This document shows positions 11,571 through 22,766 of a DNA stretch of 64,000 nt, piece by piece. This DNA comes from Boswellia sacra (Eukaryota > Streptophyta > Magnoliopsida > Sapindales > Burseraceae). A model generated the notes under the pieces. It saw only the letters and a list, made by a program, of their open reading frames with translations. It did no database searches and was not told the origin of the DNA. The position numbers and the translations under genes are program-made. The DNA is taken from NCBI GenBank assembly GCA_013180625.2, contig SNVD02011145.1, positions 124,001-188,000 on the forward strand, written 5' to 3'. The stretch's first letter is position 1, and the number at the start of each line of letters is the position of its first letter.

Positions 11571-12500
11571 CAAAAAGGTTAAAGCTGTTAAAGTGGTTAA
11601 TATCCTTGATTGAGGTGTGGAAATGAGAGATATTCCAGTGTCAATAACATGACTTGATCGAAAAAAGACAAAATTTTGGTTAAGTTGGTTTACTTGATAA
11701 AATTGAAAAAACGAGGTCACTTTGTACAGAGTTTGACTTGTTGCCTCTAACAAAGTTTGGCCTAAGACACAATGTTTGCTATATAAGGAGACCTAAAACT
11801 TGAAGATTCATATATACCTGCAATGATGCGATTACATTTAGCACTTGTCAATCTTGACGAACTTGACATGCATTTTATTTTAATTGTAATTGGATACTAA
11901 TGCGGTATATCAGTTACTAATTTTTACAGGAAAATCTTTGGTAGGTCAAGCACAGTTTATTTTTGCCACTATCTGTGGAGTACTAATCAATGAAATATTT
12001 ATCTAGGGAAGCATATTCTGGACACATTACACTGTACTCTTTTTTCCTTGATGAGATTTTATCCCTGACAAGGCTTTTAACGAGGTAGTCATAGTCCAAC
12101 ATTACTTTAAGTTTCATTATATGATTGTATTGGTTTATTAATATTTTTATCCCACTAGGTTTTTTTTTTAGTAAAGTGTAATATAGTTATCTTAAAGTGG
12201 TCAAAATCTACGGGCGTATTGTAGCAATTTAGATTTGGCACCACATTGGTCATACACATGTGAAGAAGTTAGCATGAACACTCAGTAACAAATCTCACTC
12301 GTGTATTACGAATTGCCACTCAAATTAATGGCTTCCGCGTGTCCCTTTCTTTGGCAACATCGCATTGGTTTCGGATGCCTATAAATACAAGGCCAATTCT
12401 ATTGTTTTGTATTATATATCGAGTAGCCCGAATGCTATAAGCAATAATAGAACTGCCTCCGCTCTTTCTCTTTGCAATTCCGTTACTCTAGTTTCTAGCA
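11571..12500 (+). mobile_element. Remnant of Ty1/copia-type LTR element(s)
   Basis: A TATATAA box lies at 11,780-11,786. Near 12,050-12,100 the text TTGATGAGATTTTATCCC followed by CAAGGCTTTTAACGAGG is a stretch commonly seen just before the 3' LTR of plant copia elements. A second LTR-like part follows, with TATAAATA at 12,380-12,387 and a leader ending near 12,500. No pol is readable. Element borders cannot be fixed by eye. Confidence 0.45.
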
Positions 12501-12504
12501 TTAT

Positions 12505-13592
12505 CACCCTTAAACTTTGGAATATTAATTTACCCCCTGAAGTTAAACGGTTATACAATTACTCCTATATGTTTTGAAATTGCAAATTACCCTCTAGTTT
12601 TTAAATTCTTGTGTTAAATTAAATGGAAAAAGATGAGAGAGAGGATAATATATGTTATTCGACCAAAATGCCTTTATAGAAATATAGTACCCTCACCCAC
12701 TTTTCCAAAATCACTTGGACACCCCCAACCACTTTTTCAAAATCACCCAAACACCCTCACCCTCCTTTCTTCCACTTCCTCTCTCTCTCCTCTACCAGCA
12801 ATCTCCACGACTTTCCTTGGTGCCTCACCATATCTTTTCCCCCACATTGTCGTCACTGTTTCCTTCTCTTCATTGGCAAAATTGCTCTTGCCATCGGTTA
12901 CTCCTTTCTCTCCTCTACCAGAGCTCGCCACCACCTCTCCCTTGTGCCTCCCCACCAGATCCTCCTCTTCCCTATCACCACACCACTATCGTTGTTCCCT
13001 TCTCTTCACTAACGAAATTGCTCTCGCCATAGCTCCTCAGTTTGTCGTTAGAGCTTCTTTGGATCCTCTTTCCAATTCCGTTCTTTTGAAAAATGGTGAG
13101 TGAAGATGGTGATTCCCATCTAATTTGGATCTATTATTTAAAACTCTGATCTTGAAAAAAAAAATAGGTACAGTTCATGGTGTGATGGGTTCTTCATGTA
13201 GTGAGTGTTAGGTTGTGAGGAAGACAATTGTGGCTTTGAAAGAGATGGAAGAAAGGATGATGGAAGAAGAAAGTTTAGGTGGTCCTGGGTCTCAGTTGAA
13301 GATGAAAAGGGGTGGGTTTAATTCGATTCTGTTTTACATTTTGATTATTTATTCAATAAAGTTTTAAATATTTTTAATTATTATTATTGTTTTCAATTAT
13401 TATTATTATTTTCAGTCTAATTTTTTAATTATTTTTATTTCATAAATTTTATTTTCAATAATACCCATGATCTGTTTAATTTAATGTTGAAATTCAAAAA
13501 TCAAGGGGCAATTGTAATTTCAAAACATGCGAGAAAAATTGTATTTTTGTTTAACCTTATAGGGTAAATTGTAAAATCCCTTAAACTTTTGT
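12505..13592. mobile_element. Candidate short MULE / Pack-MULE with about 90-bp imperfect TIRs
   Basis: The sequence at about 12,512-12,607 (TTTACCCCCTGAAGTTAAAC, then ATGTTTTGAAATTGCAAATT) is matched by the reverse complement of about 13,490-13,585 (TTTACCCTATAAGGTTAAAC, then ATGTTTTGAAATTACAATTG). The interior is GC-richer than its surroundings. It holds a C/T-rich block (12,690-13,090) and gene-like pieces around 13,093 (AAAAATGGTGAGTGAAG) and 13,170-13,310, which resemble an exon-intron start. The captured gene is not recognised. No clear 9-bp TSD is seen. Confidence 0.5.
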
Positions 13593-13662
13593 TGCTTTTA
13601 TTATTATTATTATTAGATAACAACGTTTTTATTTTTTCATGATATGAAAATGAAATAATTCA

Positions 13663-13847
13663 GGGGCGAAGCTACATGGTAGCTTGGTAGGCCCTGTCTT
13701 TGGGACTTCTTCATTAACCCTTTATGTTTGTGTTTCTCTCACTTTGAACCCTTTTCAAGTGTTGTTTTCTTTTTTGCCATCTTAAACCATTTTTATTTCT
13801 CGCAATCGACCGCGCAACAATAAGATCCTTACTCCGGCCCTCATACT
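13663..13847. mobile_element. Possible tiny hAT-like element
   Basis: The left end CAGGGGCGAAGCTA and the reverse complement of the right end (GAGGGCCGGAGTAA) resemble degenerate hAT termini. The flanking 8-mers AAATAATT and ATACTATT agree only in part. The call is weak. Confidence 0.25.
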
Positions 13848-14760
13848 ATTGACTTTCTGATCTACATCTGGTAAACTTTGTATCGATTAATTTCCAAAAC
13901 TGGTGATTTCAAATCTTAATATCCTCATTATCATAACAAAAACGTTCTTTTCCCTCTAAATTTTAGAAATTTTGGTCACTCGTTCCACTCAAGACTTTCT
14001 TGCAATGAATGAAGCATGTACTTGGTCCAATTGAGCACTTAAGCGAAGTCTCGAATGATCTTAAAAGTTCAAGTTTCGAATAATGGTAGCAAAGAATAAA
14101 TTCCTTAGTTGTCGCTTTGCTAATGGACGTGAAAGGTGATTTGTCCATAAATTTAACGAGTCAAGCTTACCTATACGCACATTCAAACAAAACAACCACA
14201 TGAATTTCGATTAAGTTGGTGGATTTAATCATCTTGATAATGTTCTTGATAACGTTACATGGTTAAGAAAGTCATTTGTTGACAAAGACAGAGACTGTCA
14301 AGTCAATCGTTTCATTATTCTATTAAAACTCCATAGTAATGGTTTATTTATTCATCTTTTAAAATTATTACCTATAATTACATTGAATTGAAATAAGGCT
14401 TTAGGTACAACACCCTCAAATGCATTACATACCCATTTTAATTTTATACAAAAAAAAATTTAAAACATATTAAAAAAATAAAAAAATTACGAAAACATAT
14501 AAATGCCTCTTATTTATCATTTTTTTAACATGTTTCTAATTTTTAGGCATATAGATACAATATAAAAATTAATATATGTAATACACAGTATGCGTTGCAT
14601 TGTCGCATGAGGCTAATTTGCAACAAATGTAAATATATGTTTTATTTAATATTTTTTGAAACTTCACTTCCTACATCTCGAGGTTTTTCAACACTTATTA
14701 TTATTGTTTTTTGTATCAAACATGCTAACGCTGTTATTATAAAACAAAACAGAGTAAATA
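13848..14760. other. Intergenic AT-rich DNA, nothing recognised
   Basis: No family-like reading frame, RNA gene or repeat structure is seen. It lies downstream of the 3' end of the AGP gene. Confidence 0.5.
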
Positions 14761-14794
14761 AATGAAGTAACGACATAAAAGAATAACAAACTGT

Positions 14795-14800
14795 TTTATT
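14795..14800 (-). terminator. Polyadenylation signal of the AGP gene
   Basis: The minus strand reads GGAATAAAACAG, a canonical AATAAA about 310 bases after the AGP stop codon. The 3' UTR would be 15,108 down to about 14,775. Confidence 0.5.
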
Positions 14801-15108
14801 CCACCATAATCAGATGTACACCAGCCCCGTCTCTACAATAATCCCATTCCCATCAGATCGTACACGTGTAACTCTACCCCACCTCTAAAAATAGTCAAAC
14901 CCAATACAGAAGAATAATGATCAACAATCAATCATCCGAGAGATCGAAGAGAACAAATGAATCCCAAAAACGAAACAAATATTAAAAATTAAAATAAAAA
15001 CAAAAATTAAAATTAAACACTACTCAAGTAAATACTCAATACTAAACATACAAACAAGAATCGATAACAGATCTCACGATCTAATTAAATTCGAAACCAT
15101 AAAACCAT

Positions 15109-15564
15109 CTAAGCCATCACAACGGCAACGAAGGCTCCAGCCGCAGCTGTACCGAAAATAGTAGCTCTGTGGACCCACCCGTCAAGGAAGCTACCACTTG
15201 GCGCGGACCCGCCATCAGCGGTTGGCCCACCAGCAGGTGACAGACCTGAGGGAGTTGGAGCAGGAGGAGAAGAGACGGAGCTGGGAGTAGGAGCAGGCGA
15301 GGAGGAAGAAGGAGTTGGAGTTGGAGTTGGAGCAGTGGATGGAGATGGTGTAGGAGTTGAAGGAGCAGGAGCAGGTGATGGAGTTGGCGATGGGGTAGGA
15401 GAGGGTGATGGGGTTGGTGTTGGTGTTGGTGTTGGCGTTGCGGTGGGTGTGGGGGTTGGTGCTGCTGGAGTAACTGGGGTTGGAGTTGGAGCTGGTGCTT
15501 GAGCCATGCAGGAAGTGGCCAACAGGCCCAGAACCAAGAAAACTTTGAACATTGAAGAACTCAT
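15109..15564 (-). CDS. Classical arabinogalactan protein (AGP), GPI-anchored
   Basis: The 151-residue protein has the complete classical AGP plan. Residues 1-21 ([13 protein letters not shown]...SCMA) form a secretion signal with predicted cleavage before QAPAPTP. Residues 22 to about 115 are almost only Pro, Ala, Thr and Ser in AP, TP and SP dipeptides, the targets of prolyl hydroxylation and arabinogalactan addition. After a Gly/Ser-rich stretch ([13 protein letters not shown]), the C-terminus ([16 protein letters not shown]) is a hydrophobic GPI-attachment signal. The product would sit on the outer plasma membrane or in the wall and act in cell-surface signalling or wall plasticity. The frame is uninterrupted. 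The start has a good context (AGAAGATGAG), a TATA box lies about 125 bp upstream, and AATAAA follows. It is the only intact host-type gene found. The exact family member cannot be named. Confidence 0.92.
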   Translation of the reverse strand: MSSSMFKVFLVLGLLATSCMAQAPAPTPTPVTPAAPTPTPTATPTPTPTPTPSPSPTPSPTPSPAPAPSTPTPSPSTAPTPTPTPSSSSPAPTPSSVSSPPAPTPSGLSPAGGPTADGGSAPSGSFLDGWVHRATIFGTAAAGAFVAVVMA

Positions 15565-15689
15565 CTTCTTTCTCCTTATTAGTTAAAGAGGATGGAGGAT
15601 GGACGAATATGAGAGTGCTTTTGTTTTTGATTTAGGAGAGAAAAAGAGATGTCTTTGAGAGTGAGGGTGCTGAGAAAAAAGCAGAGCAG

Positions 15690-15697
15690 TATATAAA
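15690..15697 (-). promoter_or_regulatory. TATA box of the AGP gene
   Basis: The minus strand reads CTTTTTATATACTGC, some 125-130 bp before the ATG. That leaves room for a purine-rich (GGAGAAAGAAG) leader of about 95 bases. Confidence 0.6.
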
Positions 15698-15699
15698 AA

Positions 15700-17020
15700 G
15701 AAGGAGAAAGTGGGAGAGAAAGTATGGTTTATTATTGAATAATGGAAGAGATTCCTCGAATCGTTTAAACAAAAATAAATAATCGAATTTGTATTATTTA
15801 TGTTGTGAGCATATGCATATGGGGGGCTCTATTTATATTTATATCCATCTATTATTACATTACATGCACGCACATACCCAATACCATAACGAGAGCTAAT
15901 GCTGAGTTGAGCTAACCAACCCATAAGCATTAACCAATTGGGACGGTGTAAACAATTGCTTATTCTTGGTTCTTGGTTTACTTTTCTTTCCTTCTTTCTT
16001 TGAACTTTCTTGAAGGATCAGATACAGAACTGGCACGTAACCACGGCGAATCAGAACACGACACCTGTTCTGATTCGGGTTAGTTTGGGAAATTAATGGG
16101 GTCATATTTTGGAAAAAATGCCACTGAGGTGGACAGGTGTCGGTGGCTGACGTTCAGTAAAACGTCTCTATCTCACTATTTTGAGGAAATTAAAAAAAGA
16201 AAAAAAATTTGGTCACCTTCCCTTCAGTCTGTCCTCCGCGTTAACCATTTTCAACAACTCCTGGCGTGGTCGGTTGATTTTACTTTAATACCCTTTTCGA
16301 ATGTGTGAATAGGGAGACCATGGGATGAGGGGCCGACCAGTATAAATAGAAGCTCCAATACACGTGTCGAAGAACTGTAGCTCTGATGGGAACCCTTTGT
16401 TCGTATCCCAGAGGAACTTGGCATTCTTTATTGTAAAAGTAGGGGAAATTTTTTAAGATTATAATTAGCTGTTTATAGCCGTTTTGTGGAAGATAATTGT
16501 GGAGAGAGACAGAGAGAGATGAATAATTAAAAATAAAAAAATTGGAGGCAAATGGAGAACAACTAACATGTTCCAATTTCTGTGCCAAATTGTGCATGTC
16601 TTGTTGTCGTGGGCTCAACATGGTAGAAGATGCAGTGACCCTAACACATAGGTGTATGTGGAAACCTGTGCAGTTGGCTTGTTTATTGACACGTGTTGAG
16701 CTTTGAGAGGACCTCCTTTGGTCGCATGGTTTGTTAATGCACCGAAGAATGCATTTTAGGCTTAGGTTACTCTAATAAAGAAAAGTTACATTAGCTTTTG
16801 TATAAGTCAATGACATCGAGTTATCAAAAACAGTAGCTGGCAAAAGCTGGCAATTATTAGATTATGCCCGGAATTCTGAGAAAATGTGCTTCTCGTATGC
16901 ACCATAATCCTTTTTCTTTCCCCCGGTATCTTTCTTCTTAGTTTAATATACTGATAATCTCGGAGAAAATTTTAAAAAATAACTAAAATCAAGGGACATT
17001 TTTAAAAACAATAACTACGC
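15700..17020. other. AGP upstream region and intergenic DNA
   Basis: No second gene is recognised. Short open frames here (for example 16,096-16,308 plus and 16,280-16,621 minus) have no family features. The stretch directly upstream of the TATA box is the presumed AGP promoter. Confidence 0.45.
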
Positions 17021-17030
17021 CTTATTATCA

Positions 17031-17165
17031 CCAAAAGTTACCTAATTAATAAGGAAAAATTAAAAAAATAGATAAAATTAAGAACCTTTACTGAAATATA
17101 GAGACATCCTGAAAACTTTTGATACGATAGAAACTTTAAACATGAAATGACTAAAATATCCTTAA
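17031..17165 (+). repeat. MULE left terminal inverted repeat
   Basis: Contains ATAGATAAAATTAAGAACC, TTTACTGAAATATAGAGACA and CCTGAAAACTTTTGATACGA. It matches the reverse complement of 26,075-26,199 (ATAGACAAAATTAGGAGCC, TTTATTGAAATATAGACACT, CCTGAAAACTTTTAATGCCA) over about 125 bases. Confidence 0.85.
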
Positions 17166-17679
17166 TAATTCAATTTACTCATAACACTCTTTATTTTCCT
17201 CTTCCCTTCACTTACCTTTTCTTATTCCATAACCGTTTGTTGTTGAGCTTTCAATACCCCTCGACACTGTCAAAGCTAGCAATCTGAAACGTAACACTGT
17301 GAACATATAACAATAAGTCTATTCACCATTTGGAACCTTTGAAGATAGAAGCAAGAGGAACGAGGATAGAAGTAAGAGCATTCGGTTAAGATAAGTTAGT
17401 ATTTTTTTATTTTTGCTTGTTTTCATGATCGTTTGAAGTGATATTCGCCTTATGAAGATTGAAAATAACGTTTAGATTAGGCATAGCCCAAAGGATTAAA
17501 GACAGATGTAGGAAATTTATACTTTTGAATTAATTAGGGATTTGGGCTAGATTTAGAGATTTTGAATTTGGGATTTGAGTTTTCGATTGTATTTTGTGCT
17601 TATTCTGTGTTTGTGGGCTAAATGAAGTGTGATTTGAATGCTTTTTTGTTTGATGTGTGTAAAAATGATGGAAATCGAC

Positions 17680-18420
17680 GTGTTCCGTCATGACGTAGAC
17701 GATGGCGAGTGTTGGTCTTTGATCGAAACTCGACATAATATGTCGAGTCCTATTGGATGCATCAATCGACACTCGCCATCAGGGCATTTACGAAGGCATC
17801 AAGTGCCGATTTTGTGTAAATCGACATCTGGATGTATCAAAACCGTGTCTCCGACACTCGACAAAGATGTAATTGGGAATGTCGAGTGTCAGTTTTATAG
17901 CTTGGGAGTTAGTTGTCGGTTAATATGAAACCGACACTCGATGAAAGTGAAAATAGTTTCATCGACGGATACAAAACCTAACACTCGCCATCAAGGCTTT
18001 TACATAAATGACATCGAGTGTCGGTTTCATGTAAATCAACATCTGGTGCACCAAAACAATGTCTCCGACACTCGACGACATGTAGTTATGGCGTCGAGTG
18101 TCAGTTTCATGGGCTTCGGATGTCGTTGTTGGTTAACATGAAACTGATAATCGATGAAAGTTAAAACACTTACGTCGAGTGTCGGATAAAAATCTGATGT
18201 GACTCGAATCCGAAGAGTATACTTTGTCAGATTCTGAATCTGACACTCGACGAGGCCAACATCCGACATAGTCATATAGTCGGATGTCCTTACTCTCGTA
18301 TGTCGGTTCCAAAAAGCTGACATAAGTTTCTTCGGACACTCGATGGAGTTCATTGAGCATCAGTTTCTTTATTCGAGCTTTGTCGAGCATGTCGTGTTCT
18401 GTCGAGTTATGTCGTACGTT
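17680..18420 (+). repeat. MULE left subterminal array of CGACACTCGA-type motifs
   Basis: At least a dozen occurrences of CGACACTCG or its reverse CGAGTGTCG (for example near 17,765, 17,848, 17,932, 18,012, 18,064, 18,173, 18,238 and 18,331) are spaced irregularly, often followed by GTTTCAT. CpG density is far above the surroundings. Such subterminal motif clusters could be transposase binding sites, which is inference. Confidence 0.75.
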
Positions 18421-18494
18421 TTGGTAGATTACTTGTTTTAGCCTTGTTTTTTTGCATTTTTTCCATCATATATAACTATAAGGTACTATTTTTT

Positions 18495-21400
18495 TTGCAG
18501 GAAGCAAATGGCAAATAAATTTGGTCTCTCCTTCACCCTATAGACTCCGTATGGTGAGCACTACCATGCGATTATCACAAACTTAGCTAGTTTGGACTGT
18601 GTAGAATGGATTCGTCCGAACTTGAATGAGAGGTAGCAAAACATGTTTTGTAAAACATATTTTGGGTTTCTCCTATACATTCGAAAGTTGTTCTTTCCGT
18701 CTTAGTTGGTGCACAATGTGTTTGAATAAGAGGTTAACACATTGGGATATGATGAAGAGATGTGGTTCCTTATTGAAAGTAAAAATATAGTGTTTGAACC
18801 ACAATATAGTTAAATAATTTTATTTTTTAGCATTTGATCACTGTATTTTTGTTTTTTTAACAATTATTGGCTTCTTATGTTTTTTTTCCAGAAAGATTGA
18901 TTCGTTTTTCTGTCCATGAGTTCGGTTTGGTGATCGGCTTGAAATTTGATACCCCTGTGCCACCAATACCCAATGTCTTGAATCAGTGCCATTTGTTGGA
19001 TACGTACTTTGGAGGTCAGGATATAGAACTTATGCATTCCTATCCGAGACTTCGGGTATTAAATGTGTCAGCTATACGAGGCGAGGATGTTGTAAAGTTG
19101 GCCTTGTATTACGTGCTCGAGCGGTTTTTCATGGAACAAGATCGACGCTGATATGTCTCCTGTAAGTGGTTGAATTTTGTCAACACATTAGATAGTTTTA
19201 ACGATTATCCATAGGGTTCAGTGTCTTATAATAAGACACTTAAAGAGATGAAAAAAGCTTTGGATGGAAGGTTGGAAAAGTATAAGAAACGAGTGGAAGC
19301 GAAGAAGAAAAAGAAAATGGGGAGAGGGAAGCATTCTGAGACATATAACTTAGAAGGGTGCCCCTATGCTATTCAGGTACATACTGAAAAACAAATGTTG
19401 GACGTATTTATTAGTTTCTTTGAATTACATTTTAAAATATCTATTGTCACTATAAAATATTATGTTGTTAAGGTTTGGTTGTACGAGGTCGTGCTGTACA
19501 TTGGCGCAACATATGGGCGAGTAGACAAAGTGTTTGCGGAGAGGATACCGCAATTGTTGAAGTGGGAGACACAAAAACCCGTCAAAAGACATCTTCAAAC
19601 TCGATGTCATGTTGGTTAATAGGAGGGCATGTTAGGTTCCACTGATTGTTTTTCCTGTTATCGGTCACAGCGAATCACTGTTTAATTTGATGGTTTATTT
19701 GATGATACAGGCTCCTCCATTCGTCGTTTTAGAGCCATCTGCAGTGGAGCAGACCACTGATTGGTACATTAGGCTTGCTGCAATAGTTAGCATTCGGAGA
19801 GGTGCACATGTAGTATGGGCGGCATCTGTGAATGCTCCTTTACTGCCTGATGAGAGGATTGAGCCACTTCCCACAGGGGATCCATCAGCTCTACTTCCTT
19901 TTGGTCAGAGTTCCCCTATTAGACTTGACATAGGGCTAGTCATCGACACAGCCAGTCCTCCAGATGATCGGGTGCAGTCTCTGTTGCCCACTTCCCCCTT
20001 AGTCCCACACCTCCCACATACGAGAGTCATAGTCATGAGGATCCACCAGGAACTCATCCTGCTGGACATAGTTTCATCGATAGACCTGATGTGGGGGTAA
20101 TCTTGACACAGTCGATCAGGCAAATGATCAAATGCGGTCTCCGTCTGTCGCTCCCCCCATCAGTCCTGCACCTACCACGTTCAACAATTATGGTCCTGTA
20201 GGTGATTCAGTTTCTCCTTCAGGCCGTGCGACCACCTACCGTGACATTTTTCCTTCCTACACATGATGTCCCTTCCAGTTCGAAGGTATATATTGAAAAT
20301 TTACCTTCGTATACTTTTTTGTTTACATTACTAGTTGATTGGTTTCTCATGTTGATTGTGAATAATGATATACAAGCGTAACCATTCCATGATGGATTCG
20401 AGATTACAGTTTTGCGTAAGCTTGTAGGACTTCGGGAGGAGATAACAATTTTATGGGCGGAGAACAAGGATATGTGGAAGGAGATAGTACTTTTGCATCA
20501 GGCTGTTGCGCTACTGAGTGGCCATTTTGGATATGTTGCCATGGTACGTCGCACAAATTAATAACGTTATTAATGATTTTCACGATGTCACAACGCTTAA
20601 CTTGTCGTGATGGTTTGCTGTAATACAGGATTCAGATGATGGTATGGGCGATGACGATGACAGTCAGGAGGCAAAAGAACCTGAACCTGTTGACACGAGT
20701 GTTCGTGCCGTCGATGCTGCTCCCACGGGCTTCATTTCCCTTCGAGGTCGACGACTATTTCTGGGAAAGTATAAACGGAGCCCCTTCGTCAGTCCCCCAG
20801 GTAGAAAGAGAGCGAAGGTCATGCTACATGAGATAGCCTCTGACATCCCACATGTACAGCTAGAGGAACCAGTTATTCAGCCCACAGAGGGTCCAATTGT
20901 TCAGCTCACGGAAGAGCCCACTTTACCACGTTGGGAGGCGGTGTCACGGGATGTAGAAAATGTATCTAATAAGCTCATGTGGACTCGGGTTCTACCCACA
21001 TGCCCCCACACCAGATGTTGATTGCATTAGTTTTGATACGTGGATGAGTGAGGCGTCGGACGATGTTGACTTGGGCGTCTGCCTTGCTGGTCGTGAGTTC
21101 TTCACCACGTTTATCACGTCGACCCAGTGGCTTGCATCTGAGGTTTGTTTTACCCCTTGTCGTCTCGTCCTGAATAATATACTATTACAATATTTATTGA
21201 TTACTACCATTATATGCAGCACATTGACAGCTACTTATGGACGTTATGCTGGAGAGCTTGAGATATGAGCGCAGGTGTTGTCTAGAGGTCTACTTTCATA
21301 GACACAACTTTTTGGGTAGGTATTTGCAAAACATATGAAATTATAGTATATTTGTGATTCCATACTTGTGCCTGTTCGAGAGTTAGCTAACTGTAGTCAT

Positions 21401-22080
21401 GAAATTGCAGTTAAAAGTTCAGTTGTTGTGGACACGATTCTCGAACAAATTGGATGATATTGACTGGGTGAACGATTCATATATTGTCCAGTTTCTCCTT
21501 AGGGAGATGCCCTCGTTGGACGACCATGGGTCGATGTAGACAGGGTGAGTCCATTTATATTTAATGTGTTAGTATGTGCTATTTTCATCAAAATGTTGTG
21601 ATTGATTTCCATGTTGCAATTTTCTTTTCAGCTCTATATTCCTGTTAACATCGGGAAAGAGAATTGGGTGGCAGTTGAGGTGGATTTGAATCGCCGTGTG
21701 ATAGTCATTTATGACTCATATGTTGCATAAAATTCCACCGACAAAGTGAGAGATACAGTCTGGTGCCTGGCAGAGATGATACCACGTATGGTGTCATGGA
21801 GGTTTATGGTCTACCCTGCAACCCTGTATGACATTGAGCGCATCGAGGATTCATCTAAGGTAACACAGTAGGAGACTAGGGAGGAGCATGTGGCGTGTAT
21901 TGTTTGAAGTTCATGGAGTTCTTAGCCGGGGGCATTCCATTGGCAAACATTAAGGCATTCATGGATGAGACACTTTGACGGAGAATGCATTATAGCTTTG
22001 GGCTTATCGCGTTCTTCCACAAGCGGAGGAGGCCGTGTTGGCCACCACAGGGTCTGCTGATGTTGTGTTAGTCGACGTTG
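18495..22080 (+). pseudogene. DUF1985 / Ulp1-type C48 cysteine protease gene captured by the MULE (broken)
   Basis: Exon relics run left to right. 18,745-18,795 reads DEEMWFLIESKNIVF. After a TTTTTTTTCCAG acceptor, 18,891-19,152 reads ERLIRFSVHEFGLVIGL (DUF1985). 19,218-19,380 and 19,470-19,620 read YNKTLKEMKKAL and VWLYEVVLYIGATYGR. 19,700-20,100 and 20,630-21,270 form a low-conservation middle. 21,631-21,860 and 21,886-22,070 are the C48 catalytic part. Ulp1 proteases remove SUMO/ubiquitin-like tags. The catalytic Asp is visible in VIVIYDS. The Cys is in ACGVYCLKFMEFLAGG, Cys codon 21,889-21,891. The expected HW pair, however, reads NW (GKENWVAVEVD), so the catalytic His is lost. A frameshift precedes the Cys block, and TAG/TGA stops occur at about 21,535, 21,729, 21,869 and 21,976. 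It was probably a multi-exon gene and is now inactive. Confidence 0.75.
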
Positions 22081-22139
22081 AGCTATAGCCCAGCACGACT
22101 CTACCATGATTTTGTGTCATGCATGGTGGAGGTATTGCC

Positions 22140-22530
22140 CCATGATTTTTTTGCTACATGTTACACATTTTTGTAATGATACACATTTTTGTATATTTAC
22201 ACATTTTTGTATAGTTACACATTTTGTCTACTAGCACATTTTCTCTATGTATAAGTCACGTACTTTTATAGTCAAGTGAAAAGGTCAGTATGAAAAAATA
22301 TAAATTCGTTTTTTTTAATGTATTGGGGTACGTTTCATACATGAATGTTTTATATATTGATAAAACACATAAATTCGAGTTTCATACATGAATGTTTAAT
22401 ATATTGACAAAGCACATAAATTCGTGTTTCATACATCAATGTTTTATACATTGACAAAGCACATAAATGGATGTTTCATACATGAATATTTTTATACATT
22501 GATAAAAGCACATAAATGAAAGTTTAGTCA
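22140..22530 (+). repeat. Short tandem repeats between the two convergent MULE genes
   Basis: At 22,155-22,235, ACACATTTTTGTAT-type units of about 20 bp occur four times. At 22,326-22,525, about four units of 54 bp carry TTTCATACATGAATGTTTTA and GACAAAGCACATAAATTCG. The region is the shared 3' end of the protease and transposase genes. Confidence 0.75.
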
Positions 22531-22766
22531 TTTGAAACAGCCTCTGATGGAATAATATAAATAAACTACATAGCATAAAGCAAACAAATAATATTACATA
22601 GAGAAAAATACTCGTTGTGTACATTTGGCAGACATCATCCCCTGTCATGTTGTGGTCCTTCAACAGCATCAAGTGGAACTGGGTTTCAACAAGTCTAATA
22701 ATTGTGTCCGAAACTTCTACACCGCCCGTAATTTTAAGATGAACTAGACTCACCAATGGCAGGGAT

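Noticed and set aside
12633..13103. Pro/Ser-rich 156-codon plus ORF
   Set aside because: It follows a C/T-rich leader-like block within the candidate Pack-MULE; overlapping frames give equally biased peptides and no family is recognised.
16280..16621. 113-codon minus ORF upstream of the AGP gene
   Set aside because: No family features, and composition matches the intergenic DNA.
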